DNA of 64,000 nt from Desulfosarcina alkanivorans (lineage in GTDB: Bacteria > Desulfobacterota > Desulfobacteria > Desulfobacterales > Desulfosarcinaceae): assembly GCF_009688945.1 (NCBI RefSeq), contig NZ_AP021874.1:4340001-4404000 (forward strand), in the 5' to 3' direction. Positions 8,897 through 18,523 of this stretch are shown here, piece after piece. The translations under genes were made by a program, and so were the position numbers. The notes under the pieces were generated by a model. That model had not been told where the DNA came from. It saw nothing but the letters and a program-made list of their open reading frames with translations, and ran no database searches. Numbering within the stretch: the first letter of the stretch is position 1; each line of letters begins with the position of its first letter.

Positions 8897-9669
8897 TCAT
8901 GTTCCCAGTCGAGCCGCCGCCAGTCCCAGGGCGGGCGGTCACCGTCCGCCGTTTCTACCTCCGGCCAGGGCCATGACCGGGGAATCGGGCAGGTCAGATG
9001 CAGCCGCATGCCCCGGGTAGGGTGATCCACGGACAAATGGCGGGCCAGCAGGGCGATCTGCTTGCCCGGGAGCGGACCGGGGGCCCCATAACGCAGGTCG
9101 CCAAGGATGGGATGCCCCATATCTGCCAACTGGATACGGATCTGGTGGCGCCGCCCGGTCTCCAGGGCTACATCCAGCAGACTGCTGCCCCCATCATGCC
9201 CGAGGACCTGATAGCTCAGCCGCGCCTCCTGGCTCTCCGCGGTGGGCGTTGCCACCACCCGGCTCAGACGGCCGCGGCGCTCGATATGGTTGATCCGCCT
9301 GCCGGATTTTTTTCCTAAGATGCCCTGAACAACGGCCAGGTATCGCTTTTCAACGGTCCGTTCCCTGAACTGGCGGGAGAGGCGGCCGGCGGCCTTGGAT
9401 GTACGGGCAAAAAGGACCACCCCGGCCACCGGACGATCGAGACGGTGCATCATGGCCAGAAACACCTTGCCCGGTTTGGCATACCGCTGTTTGATCCATT
9501 GTCTGGCCAGGTCCAGCAAACACGCATCTCCGGTGCGATCCCCTTGCACCAGCAACCCCGATGGTTTATAAACCGCCAGCAGATGGTTGTCCTCGTAAAA
9601 CACTGGCCAGCGCCTGTCGAAAAAAAACGGATTTTCAGTTTCGTCGCCAATGGCGTTCACGGTGTCCAT
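8893..9669 (-). CDS. RluA-family 23S rRNA/tRNA pseudouridine synthase
   Basis: 258 residues without an S4 domain. It contains LLAVYKPSGLLVQG, the catalytic motif HRLDRP (residues 75-80; Asp78 nucleophile), KRYLAVVQG and the later LETGRRHQIRIQLA with GDLRYG. It isomerises specific uridines to pseudouridine; the target RNA position cannot be told from sequence. It is divergent from the RsmG-TrmH fusion, their starts being 54 bp apart, which groups two RNA-modification genes. Confidence 0.93.
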   Translation of the reverse strand: MDTVNAIGDETENPFFFDRRWPVFYEDNHLLAVYKPSGLLVQGDRTGDACLLDLARQWIKQRYAKPGKVFLAMMHRLDRPVAGVVLFARTSKAAGRLSRQFRERTVEKRYLAVVQGILGKKSGRRINHIERRGRLSRVVATPTAESQEARLSYQVLGHDGGSSLLDVALETGRRHQIRIQLADMGHPILGDLRYGAPGPLPGKQIALLARHLSVDHPTRGMRLHLTCPIPRSWPWPEVETADGDRPPWDWRRLDWEHE

Positions 9670-9722
9670 CCTTATGTGAAATCACCGCATCGCACCCATG
9701 CGGCTTACCGAAGGGGTATCAT

Positions 9723-11204
9723 GTGAAACCAAAGGGTACAAGATCACAGCATTCAAAAAAAAGGACCTTTGAAAAGCCTCCCAACCCTGAACAGATGGAC
9801 GCCCTTTTGCGGCGGTGCGGCATCCGGCTGACCCCCGGACAACTCGGGCAGCTGTGGGTCTATCACCAACTCCTGAGACGATTCGACGCCGAACTGAACC
9901 TCACCCGCATCCACAACTTCGAAAACATGGTGGTCAAACTTTATGCCGATTCCATCCTGCCGGCCATTGAATACACCCACCTGCCGTCACCACTGCTGGA
10001 CCTGGGCACCGGCCCCGGCATGCCGGGCATCCCGCTGGCCATTTTTCGTCCGGACCTGCAGCTCCTGCTGGCTGACAGCCGGACACAGCGCACCGATTTT
10101 CTGAAAACGGCTGTCTCACAAATGGGTTTACCCGGAATCGAGGTGGTAGAGCGGGGCATCGCACCGGATTTCGACCGACCCGTTGCCGGGGTCATCACCC
10201 GGGCGGTGGAGCCCATGGCCGATACCCTGGCCCGCGTCGCCGGCTGCCTCCAGCAGAACGGGTCGGTCATTTTCATGAAGGGGCCGGCATGCGATGAAGA
10301 AATCCGCGCCGCCGCCACGGCCTTTCCCGCCGATTATGAACTGACCGATGACATTGCCTACCGGATTCCCCACACTCCGCACCAGCGCCGTCTGGTCATA
10401 TTCCGGCGCAAGGTGGCCCCGGAGCAAACCGTCAGGGCCGTCAGCAGACACCGCATCCGGATCATCGAAAGTGAAAGCAATGCGGTTTTCAAGGATCTCA
10501 AGAAGCTGCACAGTGGGCGGGGCGTCAAAAAGCTCGGCCGTACGCTGGTTTGCGGTCAGCGATTGATCGAAGAGGTCCTGGAGCGATCGCCCCAGCGGTG
10601 CCGGGCATGGATCAGTCGGGGAGATCGCCAGCCGCCGCCGGACCACGCGCCTGTCCCGATGGAGTGGTATCAGCTTTCACCGGAGCTGTTTCAAATCCTG
10701 GACCTTTTCGCCACCCGAACCCCCATGGTGCTTTACGACACGCCGACACCGGCAACCTGGCGACCCGCGGAGCCAGCGCCGTCCGGTTGCAGCCTGCTGG
10801 TGCCCTTCCAGGATCCGGAGAATGTGGGGGCCGTCATTCGCTCGGCCGTGGCCTTCGACGTTGGCCGGATCATTCTGCTGGCCGAAAGCGCCAATCCGTT
10901 CCACCCCAAGGCAATTCGTTCTTCCTCCGGCACCGTCTTTTCCGCCAGATTGCTCCAGGGACCGCCCCTGTCCGAAATCCCGCGGGACCTGCCGGTTATC
11001 GCCCTGGCCGCTTCCGGACAGCCGCTGGCAGCAACCCGGTTTCCACACGCCTTTGCCCTGTTGGCCGGCATGGAAGGCCCGGGGCTGCCGCCTCGCTGGC
11101 AGGCCAATGCCGTGGCCATCCCCATGAACCCCGAGGTGGAATCCCTGAATGCCGCCGTGGCCACGGCCATTGCTCTCTACGAATGGCGCAGGAGTTTAAA
11201 ATAA
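9723..11204 (+). CDS. rsmG: RsmG-like 16S rRNA m7G methyltransferase fused to TrmH/SpoU RNA methyltransferase
   Basis: 493 residues from a GTG at 9723 preceded by AAGGGG; upstream codons of the frame overlap the divergent gene. Residues 25-230 match RsmG, which methylates G527 of 16S rRNA: NLTRI, the SAM motif LLDLGTGPGMPGIPLA (91-106), ADSRTQRTDFL, TRAVEPM and FMKG. Residues 245-340 look like a SpoU substrate-binding region and 355-490 a complete SpoU/TrmH domain. Its three knot motifs are NVGAVIRSA (367-375), LAGMEGPGLP (447-456) and IPMNPEVESLNAAVA (466-480). Both active sites appear intact, so one polypeptide may carry an N7-guanine and a 2'-O-ribose (or related) methylation activity. Confidence 0.9.
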   Translation: MKPKGTRSQHSKKRTFEKPPNPEQMDALLRRCGIRLTPGQLGQLWVYHQLLRRFDAELNLTRIHNFENMVVKLYADSILPAIEYTHLPSPLLDLGTGPGMPGIPLAIFRPDLQLLLADSRTQRTDFLKTAVSQMGLPGIEVVERGIAPDFDRPVAGVITRAVEPMADTLARVAGCLQQNGSVIFMKGPACDEEIRAAATAFPADYELTDDIAYRIPHTPHQRRLVIFRRKVAPEQTVRAVSRHRIRIIESESNAVFKDLKKLHSGRGVKKLGRTLVCGQRLIEEVLERSPQRCRAWISRGDRQPPPDHAPVPMEWYQLSPELFQILDLFATRTPMVLYDTPTPATWRPAEPAPSGCSLLVPFQDPENVGAVIRSAVAFDVGRIILLAESANPFHPKAIRSSSGTVFSARLLQGPPLSEIPRDLPVIALAASGQPLAATRFPHAFALLAGMEGPGLPPRWQANAVAIPMNPEVESLNAAVATAIALYEWRRSLK

Positions 11205-11236
11205 TCCTTTTGGACTGCGTTATGGGTATTCATATT

Positions 11237-11264
11237 AAAAAAGGGGGCCTAAGCCCCCTTTTTT
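11237..11264. terminator. Bidirectional rho-independent terminator
   Basis: Exact 12-bp stem (A6G5C / GC5T6) with a CTAA loop between two convergent genes. It has a T-run on either strand, so it can end both the RsmG-TrmH transcript and the aprBA-qmoABC transcript. Confidence 0.9.
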
Positions 11265-11292
11265 AAAACACCCCACATACGACATCGATAAT

Positions 11293-12441
11293 TTATTTTC
11301 GATCGCTGTACTCCTGATACGCCATGGCCGTGGTGCGATAAACGATATGGGCCAGTTTGGAAAACGGCGTATAGGCAAACAGGCTCCAGACGAAAATAAG
11401 GTGCAGGAAGTAGACGATGGCCGACAGACCATACATACCGCCCAGCCGCAGCATCTCGGTGAGCATACCCGTTGCACCAAGGGCCAGCACCAATCCGACC
11501 AGATACCAATCCCAGTAGCTTGAGATCTGGTCTTTTTTGGCCAACCGGTTTTTCAGCAGCAGGATGCCGCCGATCACCAGAGCGATACCGCTGATGTTGC
11601 CCAGCCATTTCACCGGGTTGATCTGGCGGTAGGGGCCTTCGATGTGGAAAATCCACTCGGCGGCAAAAAAGCAGTTGGTGACGATGAACAGGCCGATGAA
11701 ACTGAACAGAACCATCATGTGAGCCGTCGAGCGGTCCCGGTTGTCGGTGCACTCGTTGAACTTCTGGTGCTTCATGATCGTGGGCACCGTTTTGATGAGG
11801 GCCTGGATGAAGCCGGCCGGATCGATCTTGTCTTTATTGGTCTTGCCTTCTTTGATGGCATTGGCATGCATGTCGGTCAAGAAGCGTTTCAGGCCCAGGG
11901 CAAAGACCGCCACGGCACCGAAAAACGTGGGGATCATGATGATGTCCACCAGATAGTTGCCGATATAATCCGCCTGCCACAGATGGTCGCCGGTGGGGGC
12001 GAAATTGAGCCAGTCCACGCCGACCATCTTCAGCAACAGCCCCACAATCAGAAAAATCGCCGCCGGAATGGCCAGCAGGATGGGCAGTTTCTTGGGGTCG
12101 CTGACCATCTTGGCCACGGCCTTGGGCGTGGCGTACTCGATCACGGTGGCTGCGCGTACGGCCGCCAGCACATCACCGGGTTGGGCGCCACGGGGGCACA
12201 GGGTGGAACAGTCGCCGCAGTTGTGGCACAGCCAGACGTCGCCATTGCCGATCAGCCGGTCCTTCAGTCCCCAGGATGTGGCAATCATCTCTTTTCGGGG
12301 AAACGGCTTGGTATCCGGAGAGATGGGGCAAGCCACGGCGCAGGTGGCGCACTGATAGCACTTTTTGACATCGGCGCCGCCCAGCCGGCTCACTTCGTTG
12401 ATAAAACCCACATCAGGTTCGACCAGATATGAATTCGCCAT
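11293..12441 (-). CDS. qmoC: QmoC, membrane subunit of quinone-interacting oxidoreductase
   Basis: 382 residues from the ATG at 12441, which has GAGGAGGAT upstream; a start five codons earlier lacks support. The N-terminal 110 residues hold two [4Fe-4S] motifs (CYQCATCAVACP and CHNCGDCSTLCP) as in HdrC. The rest has about six membrane segments with histidines for heme b, as in NarI-like subunits. QmoC links the quinone pool to the cytoplasmic QmoAB flavoproteins, which pass electrons to AprBA during sulfate reduction. Last gene of the block and followed by a strong terminator. Confidence 0.96.
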   Translation of the reverse strand: MANSYLVEPDVGFINEVSRLGGADVKKCYQCATCAVACPISPDTKPFPRKEMIATSWGLKDRLIGNGDVWLCHNCGDCSTLCPRGAQPGDVLAAVRAATVIEYATPKAVAKMVSDPKKLPILLAIPAAIFLIVGLLLKMVGVDWLNFAPTGDHLWQADYIGNYLVDIIMIPTFFGAVAVFALGLKRFLTDMHANAIKEGKTNKDKIDPAGFIQALIKTVPTIMKHQKFNECTDNRDRSTAHMMVLFSFIGLFIVTNCFFAAEWIFHIEGPYRQINPVKWLGNISGIALVIGGILLLKNRLAKKDQISSYWDWYLVGLVLALGATGMLTEMLRLGGMYGLSAIVYFLHLIFVWSLFAYTPFSKLAHIVYRTTAMAYQEYSDRK

Positions 12442-12515
12442 TGGTATCCTCCTCAATTGGACAAAATGGGTGGGAAAGGCGGCCGCGGCCGCCTTTCCAT
12501 CGTATCATTAAAGGA

Positions 12516-14852
12516 TTAGAAACCCTTGAACGGGTTCGGTCCGAGCGCCTCGATGGATTCCACGAAATCATTGATCATCTGCGGAACCTTGTCGTAGTCG
12601 TCGATGGCCACTTCAAACTGGGCCACACGTTCGTTTTCCAGCGCCAGGCTGGCCAGGGCGTCACCGATCTTTTTCATTCGGATGTCCGCCAGCTCTGAGC
12701 CTTTGACAAAGTGGCACTGGTAGTCGTCACCGTGCTTGCAGCCCAGCAGGAAAACGCCGTCCATTCCCTGTGAGAGGGCATCCTTGATCCAGATCACGTT
12801 CATGGAACCCAGGCACCGGATCGGAATCAGGCGAACATCGGCCGAGTAGGACAGGCGGTTGAGACCGGCCATGTCCAGTGCCGGATAGGCATCGTTTTCG
12901 CAGACCAGCCCAAGGATACGATAGGGCGGGTCGGTGTAGTCGTCTTCGGACGGCACCCCCACGGCCTTGACCATGGAGCCGACGCTGTCGATATTGTAGT
13001 CGGCAAATCCGATGATGCGCTCGGGACAGGCCCCCATGCAGGTGCCGCAGCGGCGGCAGCGCGTGGGATTGGGTTTTGGGGTCCCTTTTTCATCATCGTC
13101 CAGGGCGCCGAAAGGACACTCTTCCGTGCAGCGTTTGCACTGGGTGCAGCGCTGGAAAAAGAAATCCGGGAAGGTCATGTCGCCGGAGCGCGGATGCACA
13201 CTGACGCCGCGATTGACGGACTCCAGGCATTGGATGGCCTTGAGCGCGGCGCCGGAGGCATCTTCCATGGCCTCTTCCATGGTCATGGAGCGCCGGACAG
13301 CACCGGCGGCATAAATGCCGGTCCGCTGGGTTTCGTAAGGAAAGCAGATGAAGTTGGAGTCCGCGTAACCGTTGAACAGGCCGATATCGCGGAACCCCGG
13401 TCCCTGGCGATAGGCCAGATTGACCACCGGGTCGTCCTTGGTCACCGGAACCATGCCGGCACCCAGCACCACCAGATCCGCCTTGACCTGAAGCTTTTCG
13501 CCCAGCAAGGTGTTTTCGGCGTCGACGATCATGCCGTCACCATTTTTGGCCACACCCGTCACGGCGCCCTTGGTCATGAAAATACCCGGATCCTGCTGCA
13601 GCCCTTTGTAGAACAGCTCGGAAAAACCGGGGGTACGCATGTGCTGGTAAAAAATGAAGGCCTTGCCATCGTCGTAGTCTTCACGCACGTACTTGGCCTG
13701 CTTCAGGGAGACCATGCTGGTTACCGCGCCGGCGTAGGCGAAGTCGCTGTCGGAGTCCCCCCTGCCCGGACTCTGAACGAAAACCACCGACTTGGCAGGT
13801 TTGCCGTCGGAGGGGCGCATGATTTTTCCGGCCTTGGCAATCTCTTCGAACTGATGGTTGGTGACCACGTCGGGAATTTCACCGTATCCCAGGTGGGCGA
13901 AATCACCGTCCGCGAGGTCGTCCGGGCGCCATCCGGCGGCCAGGATCACGGCACCGAACAGTTCGCCGTCCGGGTCCAGCTGGAGAATGTCTTCCCGGCC
14001 TTCATTGTAAGCCAGGTAGGCCTCGTGCTGTTTTTCGGCATCAAGTTCCTTGCCGGCGTCATCGACTTTCATCTCATCGGGCAACGGAAAAGGCACGTCG
14101 AAGGGAATCTTCTCCCCGGGTTTTTTCAAAGTGACCGTGAATTCACCGGGCTGGCCGGCAATCCGGGCCACCTCGGTCTCGGTTCTGACCGTGATGTTCC
14201 CAAGGGCTTCCACTTCCTTGATCTTGTCCTCCACCACCGGGGGAATCAGCGCATCGTAGGGTGCGGCAACCGGAATCTGTTTTCTCACCTTGGCCGCATA
14301 ACCGCCCAGGGCAGGCGTTTTTTCGACGATCGTAACGTCAAAACCGGCCTTGGCCGCGTCGACGGCTGCGGACATGCCGGTGATGCCGCCGCCCAGGACC
14401 AGGATTTTTTTGGACAGGTTCTCCAGTTTATAGGGCTCGGGCAGCGTGATTTTCTCCACGCGGATCATGCCCATCTTGATGTAGTCCTCGGCCATCATCT
14501 GGACGCGGTCGAAGTTGTCCTCGTCTTCTTTCTCTTCTTCGGTCAATGCCGGGAACTCGCTTCGCGGGTGGGACCAGACCACGCCTTCACGCAGATTGAC
14601 CCGGTCCACGATGCAGCCGTCGAAACGGAAAACGTCAAAGTTCACCCGGCGGGAACAGGCGGCGATCACCAGGGTATTGGTGCCGTCGGCAACGTCTTTT
14701 TTAAGCAGCTCGACCCCGTCCTTTCCGCACAGGAACGGATGGGATTTGACGGGCACGCCCTCTTCTTCCGGGACCCCGCACAGGGCCTTTACATCGAGGG
14801 ATTCCCCGATGCCACAACCTTCGCAGATATATACGCCATACTTTTTATCCAT
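12516..14852 (-). CDS. qmoB: QmoB, HdrA/MvhD-like flavin Fe-S subunit
   Basis: 778 residues; start supported by AGGAGGTAACCC. Order of parts: an HdrA-type N-terminus with Cys residues (ICEGCGIGES), FAD-binding Rossmann motif ILVLGGGITGMSAAVDAA (about 150), two ferredoxin clusters (CTQCKRCTEECP and CRRCGTCMGACP), then a MvhD/HdrD-delta-like C-terminal domain with IRCLGSMNVIWIKDAL and LLGCKHGDDYQCHF. This composition is typical of QmoB. It is cytoplasmic, forms a complex with QmoA and QmoC, and possibly takes part in electron confurcation to AprBA. It lies 10 bp downstream of qmoA. Confidence 0.96.
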   Translation of the reverse strand: MDKKYGVYICEGCGIGESLDVKALCGVPEEEGVPVKSHPFLCGKDGVELLKKDVADGTNTLVIAACSRRVNFDVFRFDGCIVDRVNLREGVVWSHPRSEFPALTEEEKEDEDNFDRVQMMAEDYIKMGMIRVEKITLPEPYKLENLSKKILVLGGGITGMSAAVDAAKAGFDVTIVEKTPALGGYAAKVRKQIPVAAPYDALIPPVVEDKIKEVEALGNITVRTETEVARIAGQPGEFTVTLKKPGEKIPFDVPFPLPDEMKVDDAGKELDAEKQHEAYLAYNEGREDILQLDPDGELFGAVILAAGWRPDDLADGDFAHLGYGEIPDVVTNHQFEEIAKAGKIMRPSDGKPAKSVVFVQSPGRGDSDSDFAYAGAVTSMVSLKQAKYVREDYDDGKAFIFYQHMRTPGFSELFYKGLQQDPGIFMTKGAVTGVAKNGDGMIVDAENTLLGEKLQVKADLVVLGAGMVPVTKDDPVVNLAYRQGPGFRDIGLFNGYADSNFICFPYETQRTGIYAAGAVRRSMTMEEAMEDASGAALKAIQCLESVNRGVSVHPRSGDMTFPDFFFQRCTQCKRCTEECPFGALDDDEKGTPKPNPTRCRRCGTCMGACPERIIGFADYNIDSVGSMVKAVGVPSEDDYTDPPYRILGLVCENDAYPALDMAGLNRLSYSADVRLIPIRCLGSMNVIWIKDALSQGMDGVFLLGCKHGDDYQCHFVKGSELADIRMKKIGDALASLALENERVAQFEVAIDDYDKVPQMINDFVESIEALGPNPFKGF

Positions 14853-14862
14853 GGGTTACCTC

Positions 14863-16140
14863 CTACCTTTTCACCAGGGTTTGAATGGCTTTCAGGGCCA
14901 TGCCGGTCGCATTCTGGTTGGATGTGATCACGTCCGCCGGCTTGTTGGCGCAACCAGCGGCAAACATGCCACCCTTTGCAAAGTCATTGATGATGAACCC
15001 GTCATCGTTGACGTTGAGGTCGGCAGGCAGTTTGGCATTGGCGGCGGTGGGTTGCATGCCCGTAGCCAGAACGGCCATTTCCACCGTCTTGTGAATCTTT
15101 TCCCCGGTGACTGCATTTTCGGCAACCACGGTGATGTTCTTGGTGGCCGGATCTTCACTGACCTCGGCGACTTTCCCCTTGATCAGGATAACGTTTTCGT
15201 CTTCTTTGATCTTGTTGTAAAACTTTTCGTACCGGTCGCCGGGCGAACGGATGTCGATGTAAAAAATATACACCTTCGTGTCAGGATACTGCTCCCGGAT
15301 GTAGGTGGCATGCTTCAGAGAGGCCATGCAGCAGATGTAGGAACAATAGGGCAGATGATTTTCATCCCGGGATCCGGCGCACTGAACAAAAGCCACGCTT
15401 TCCGGTGCCTTGTCGTCCGAGGGCCGCACGATCTTGCCCTGAGTGGGGCCGGATTTGGAGGCCAGGCGTTCCAGCATCATGTTGGTGACAATGTTGTCAT
15501 ACTGGCCGAAGCCCAGATTGTCGATCCGGTGGGCATCGTAGGGTTCCCATCCGGTGGCCCAGACAATCGACCCCACGGGCAGATCGACGGTCTTTGCCTG
15601 CATCTCCAGATCCACCGCGTCGTATTTGCAGGACGCTTTGATCCGGTTGGCATCGTCGGTGCCGATAATCTGCGGCGAGATGACGAATTTTGCAGGAAAG
15701 GCCATTTCAAAGGGCAGATAGGCGCCTTTGGTTTTGCACATGCCCAGGTTGAACTCGTCGGACACCTCAGTCTGGCAGGCTTCGGCGCAGGCACCGCAGC
15801 AGGTGCAGTTTTCGTTTACATAGCGGGGGTTCAGCTTTACGCTGACCGTGTAGTTGCCGGGCTGACCGTCGACCTTCTCCACTTCAGCCAGGGTGAAGAC
15901 CTTGATTCTCGGGTTGTCCTTGATGCGCCTGAAGTTGATCTCCAGTCCGCAGGTCGGCGGGCATAGCTTGGGAAAGTACTGATTCAGCTGTGCAACTCTT
16001 CCGCCCAGATAAGGATTCTTTTCGACCAAAAACACTTCATACCCCACTTCAGCGGCCTCGAGGGCCGTGGTCAGACCGGCGATGCCGCCGCCGACTACCA
16101 TAATGCTTCCACTCGCAGGGGCTGCTTTGTCGTTTGTCAT
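14863..16140 (-). CDS. qmoA: QmoA, HdrA-like FAD subunit
   Basis: 425 residues with the FAD motif IMVVGGGIAGLTTALEAAEVGYEVFLVEK at the N-terminus, a conserved Cys region (LCPPTCGLEINFRR), a CTCCGACAEAC cluster and AGCANKPADV near the C-terminus. This is an HdrA-like flavoprotein of the length usual for QmoA. First gene of qmoABC, 340 bp downstream of aprA and separated from it by a terminator-like hairpin, so it may have its own promoter or depend on read-through. Confidence 0.96.
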   Translation of the reverse strand: MTNDKAAPASGSIMVVGGGIAGLTTALEAAEVGYEVFLVEKNPYLGGRVAQLNQYFPKLCPPTCGLEINFRRIKDNPRIKVFTLAEVEKVDGQPGNYTVSVKLNPRYVNENCTCCGACAEACQTEVSDEFNLGMCKTKGAYLPFEMAFPAKFVISPQIIGTDDANRIKASCKYDAVDLEMQAKTVDLPVGSIVWATGWEPYDAHRIDNLGFGQYDNIVTNMMLERLASKSGPTQGKIVRPSDDKAPESVAFVQCAGSRDENHLPYCSYICCMASLKHATYIREQYPDTKVYIFYIDIRSPGDRYEKFYNKIKEDENVILIKGKVAEVSEDPATKNITVVAENAVTGEKIHKTVEMAVLATGMQPTAANAKLPADLNVNDDGFIINDFAKGGMFAAGCANKPADVITSNQNATGMALKAIQTLVKR

Positions 16141-16289
16141 GCTATCCCTCCGTGCATCAACGTTTCAAAAAAGTCATGAAAACCGGTTGTTAAGTAAACG
16201 CTGCCATTGGTTTCGGGTAGTACCCTTTTATTGAAACTGGAAACGGGGAACTGGAATCCGCGGGTCCGACGGGTGCGGGCCTCCAGGTG

Positions 16290-16319
16290 CCGGTTTCACG
16301 CTCCAAAAAAAGAAACCGG
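16290..16319. repeat. Inverted repeat between aprA and qmoA
   Basis: CCGGTTTC at 16290-16297 pairs with GAAACCGG at 16312-16319 across an A-rich loop. It lies between the aprA terminator and qmoA, where it could shape the qmoA leader. No other gene is seen in 16141-16479 apart from this and the terminator. Confidence 0.4.
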
Positions 16320-16403
16320 TCCTGCCGGAACAGCATGCCGCTCGGCAAGGTGATTTCCCAGATGGGTAATACCCGAAAACATAAAAGAACAACATCATTT
16401 CGG

Positions 16404-16441
16404 TAATAAAAACCTCCAGGTGCCGTAAAGACACCTGGAGG
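16404..16441 (-). terminator. Terminator downstream of aprA
   Basis: A 10-bp perfect stem (CCTCCAGGTG/CACCTGGAGG, 16413-16422 and 16432-16441) is followed on the minus strand by TTTTTATTA. It may be leaky and set the ratio of aprBA to qmoABC transcripts. Confidence 0.85.
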
Positions 16442-16479
16442 CGTGTTGCTATTCGACTAGAAAAATCGTCGACATTCCA

Positions 16480-18459
16480 TTAGTCCGGGATGATCTTGAT
16501 GTAGTCTTTCTTGAAGACATCCCATTCTTGCTTCTCGGGATCGAACTTGGAGTTGACGAAGCAGAACCAGTTCTCGTCATCCTGTCCCGGGTAGTCCGCC
16601 TGATAGTAGAAGCCCGGATAGCGGGTCTCTTTGCGGTACTGGATGTGACGCAGGTGGGCCTCGACCGTCCAGATGCGGTGTTCGATTTCCCAGCATCTCA
16701 TCAGTTCATGCAGGTCACCGGCGGCCATCTTGGCGCAGTCTTCGCGCATGGTGGCCAGCAGATCCATGACAATTTCCAAGGACTTGCTGGTGGTCTGGTA
16801 GAACGTCGCGGTACCGGCACCGTACTCATGGGTGGCCTTCATCAGGCGATACATCATGCCGTTCGGTTTGACGTAGTTGGGGTTGATGTCAATCGCGGTG
16901 GTGTAGTCGCAGTTGTCCAGGAAGGTCCGGACCGGCTTGTAGACCAGGTCGACCAGCTCCTGGTTGGACTGCTTCAGGGTCGGGGTGAAATCAGCGAAGT
17001 CCGCAGCGTAGCGCACCATCTGTTTGGCGGTGATACGACCTTCGGCATGGGACCCGGAAGAGAACTTGTGACCGGAGCCGCCCACACCGTCACCGGCGGT
17101 GAACAGGCCATTGACGGTGGTCATGCGGTTGTAGACCTTGCCGTTGGTGGCTTTGATCTTGTAGCTGTCCGGCACCCAATCCAGATCCGGGCCGGAAGTC
17201 CACAGACCACAGCAGCCGGAGTGGGAACCCAGCAGGTAAGGTTCGGTCGGCATGACCTCGGAGTTCTTCTTCTCCGGCTCACAGTCCTGCGCACACCACA
17301 GGTTGGCCTGGCCACAGGTCATGTCCAGGAAATCTTCCCAAGCTTCGGACTCGAGGTGCTTGAGTTCTTTCTTGTCCATGGTTTCGCCCAACGTCGCCAG
17401 CGCGGTCACGGTGTCCATCATGATGGGGCCGCGGCCCTCTTTCATTTCGAACAGCATGAGGTGGTTACGCAGACAGGTCGGGGTGATGGCGGCCGTGCCG
17501 TAAGGTGCGTATTTTTCCAGCTCGGCTTTGGCAGCGTCGCTGGCGGCAAAGTTTTCGCCCAGACCGTTGAGGGTTTTGGCCTTGAACAGCAGGAACCAGG
17601 CACCGACCGGGCCGTATCCGTCTTTGAAACGGGCCGGGGTGAAACGGTTTTCCATCATGGTCAATTCGGCGCCGACCTTCATGGCCATGGTGTAGGTGGA
17701 ACCGGCGTTCCATACCGGATACCAGGCACGGCCTTTACCTTCACCGACCGAACGGGGCTGGTAGATGTTCACCGCGCCGCCGCAGGCGACCATCATGGTC
17801 TTGCATTTAATGATGTAGACGATGTTCTCGCGAACGGAGAAACCAACGGCGCCGGCGATCTGATTGGGCACCTTGGCATCCAGGAGCAGCTCCACGATGA
17901 AGCAGCGCTCGATGATGTTGTCATCGCCCAGGGCCAGTTTGGCAGCTTCGGCGACGATACGCTTGTAGGATTCACCGTTGATCATGATCTGCCATTTACC
18001 GGTGCGGACCGGTTTGGCGCCGGACTTCAGGGTCCCCATCTTCTGACCCTTCTTGCCGTCCAGGTTCTTTCCGTCTTCGGTTTTCTTCCAGACGGGCAGG
18101 CCCCATTCTTCGAACAGATGAACGGAATCGTCGACGTGGCAGCCCAGGTCGAAGATCAGGTCTTCACGGACCAGGCCCATCAGGTCGTTGCGGACCATGC
18201 GGACATAGTCTTCGGGAGCATTTTCGCCAACATAGGTATTAATGGCGGACAGACCCTGGGCAACGGCGCCGGATCTTTCCATGGCGGCTTTGTCGCACAG
18301 CAGGACGCTCTGGCCGTCTTTCATCCATTTTTTGACTTCAAATGCGGTACCGCAGGCAGCCATACCACCGCCAACGATGAGAATGTCAACCTCTTTTTCG
18401 ACGACTTCGGGATCCCGTACGGCCTTGAGTTCACCCACAGGTTTATTCGGTAATGCCAT
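16480..18459 (-). CDS. aprA: Adenylylsulfate reductase alpha subunit
   Basis: 659 residues. FAD-binding motif DILIVGGGMAACGTAFE near the N-terminus; conserved stretches such as GAVAQGLSAINTY, TMMENRFTPARFKDGYGPVGAWF, SGCCGLWTSGP, AGDGVGGSGHKFSSGSHAEGR and the C-terminal FYYQADYPGQDDENWFCFVNSK are diagnostic for AprA. With AprB it reduces adenosine-5'-phosphosulfate to sulfite and AMP in the cytoplasm, the central step of dissimilatory sulfate reduction. Translated after aprB (64 bp gap). No oxidative-type markers were looked for beyond the qmo neighbours, which indicate the reductive direction. Confidence 0.98.
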   Translation of the reverse strand: MALPNKPVGELKAVRDPEVVEKEVDILIVGGGMAACGTAFEVKKWMKDGQSVLLCDKAAMERSGAVAQGLSAINTYVGENAPEDYVRMVRNDLMGLVREDLIFDLGCHVDDSVHLFEEWGLPVWKKTEDGKNLDGKKGQKMGTLKSGAKPVRTGKWQIMINGESYKRIVAEAAKLALGDDNIIERCFIVELLLDAKVPNQIAGAVGFSVRENIVYIIKCKTMMVACGGAVNIYQPRSVGEGKGRAWYPVWNAGSTYTMAMKVGAELTMMENRFTPARFKDGYGPVGAWFLLFKAKTLNGLGENFAASDAAKAELEKYAPYGTAAITPTCLRNHLMLFEMKEGRGPIMMDTVTALATLGETMDKKELKHLESEAWEDFLDMTCGQANLWCAQDCEPEKKNSEVMPTEPYLLGSHSGCCGLWTSGPDLDWVPDSYKIKATNGKVYNRMTTVNGLFTAGDGVGGSGHKFSSGSHAEGRITAKQMVRYAADFADFTPTLKQSNQELVDLVYKPVRTFLDNCDYTTAIDINPNYVKPNGMMYRLMKATHEYGAGTATFYQTTSKSLEIVMDLLATMREDCAKMAAGDLHELMRCWEIEHRIWTVEAHLRHIQYRKETRYPGFYYQADYPGQDDENWFCFVNSKFDPEKQEWDVFKKDYIKIIPD

Positions 18460-18523
18460 ATTTTATCCTCCTGTAGAAATACGAATTCTTAAATATTGTT
18501 TTTTCAGCAAACAATGGACCGGA

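Noticed and set aside
13194..15966. Long plus-strand frames opposite qmoB and qmoA
   Set aside because: Mirror frames of strongly coding minus-strand genes; Gly/His-rich translation without motifs.
16528..18453. 641-codon open frame antisense to aprA
   Set aside because: It exactly shadows aprA in a GC-rich gene, has low-complexity composition and no recognisable domain.
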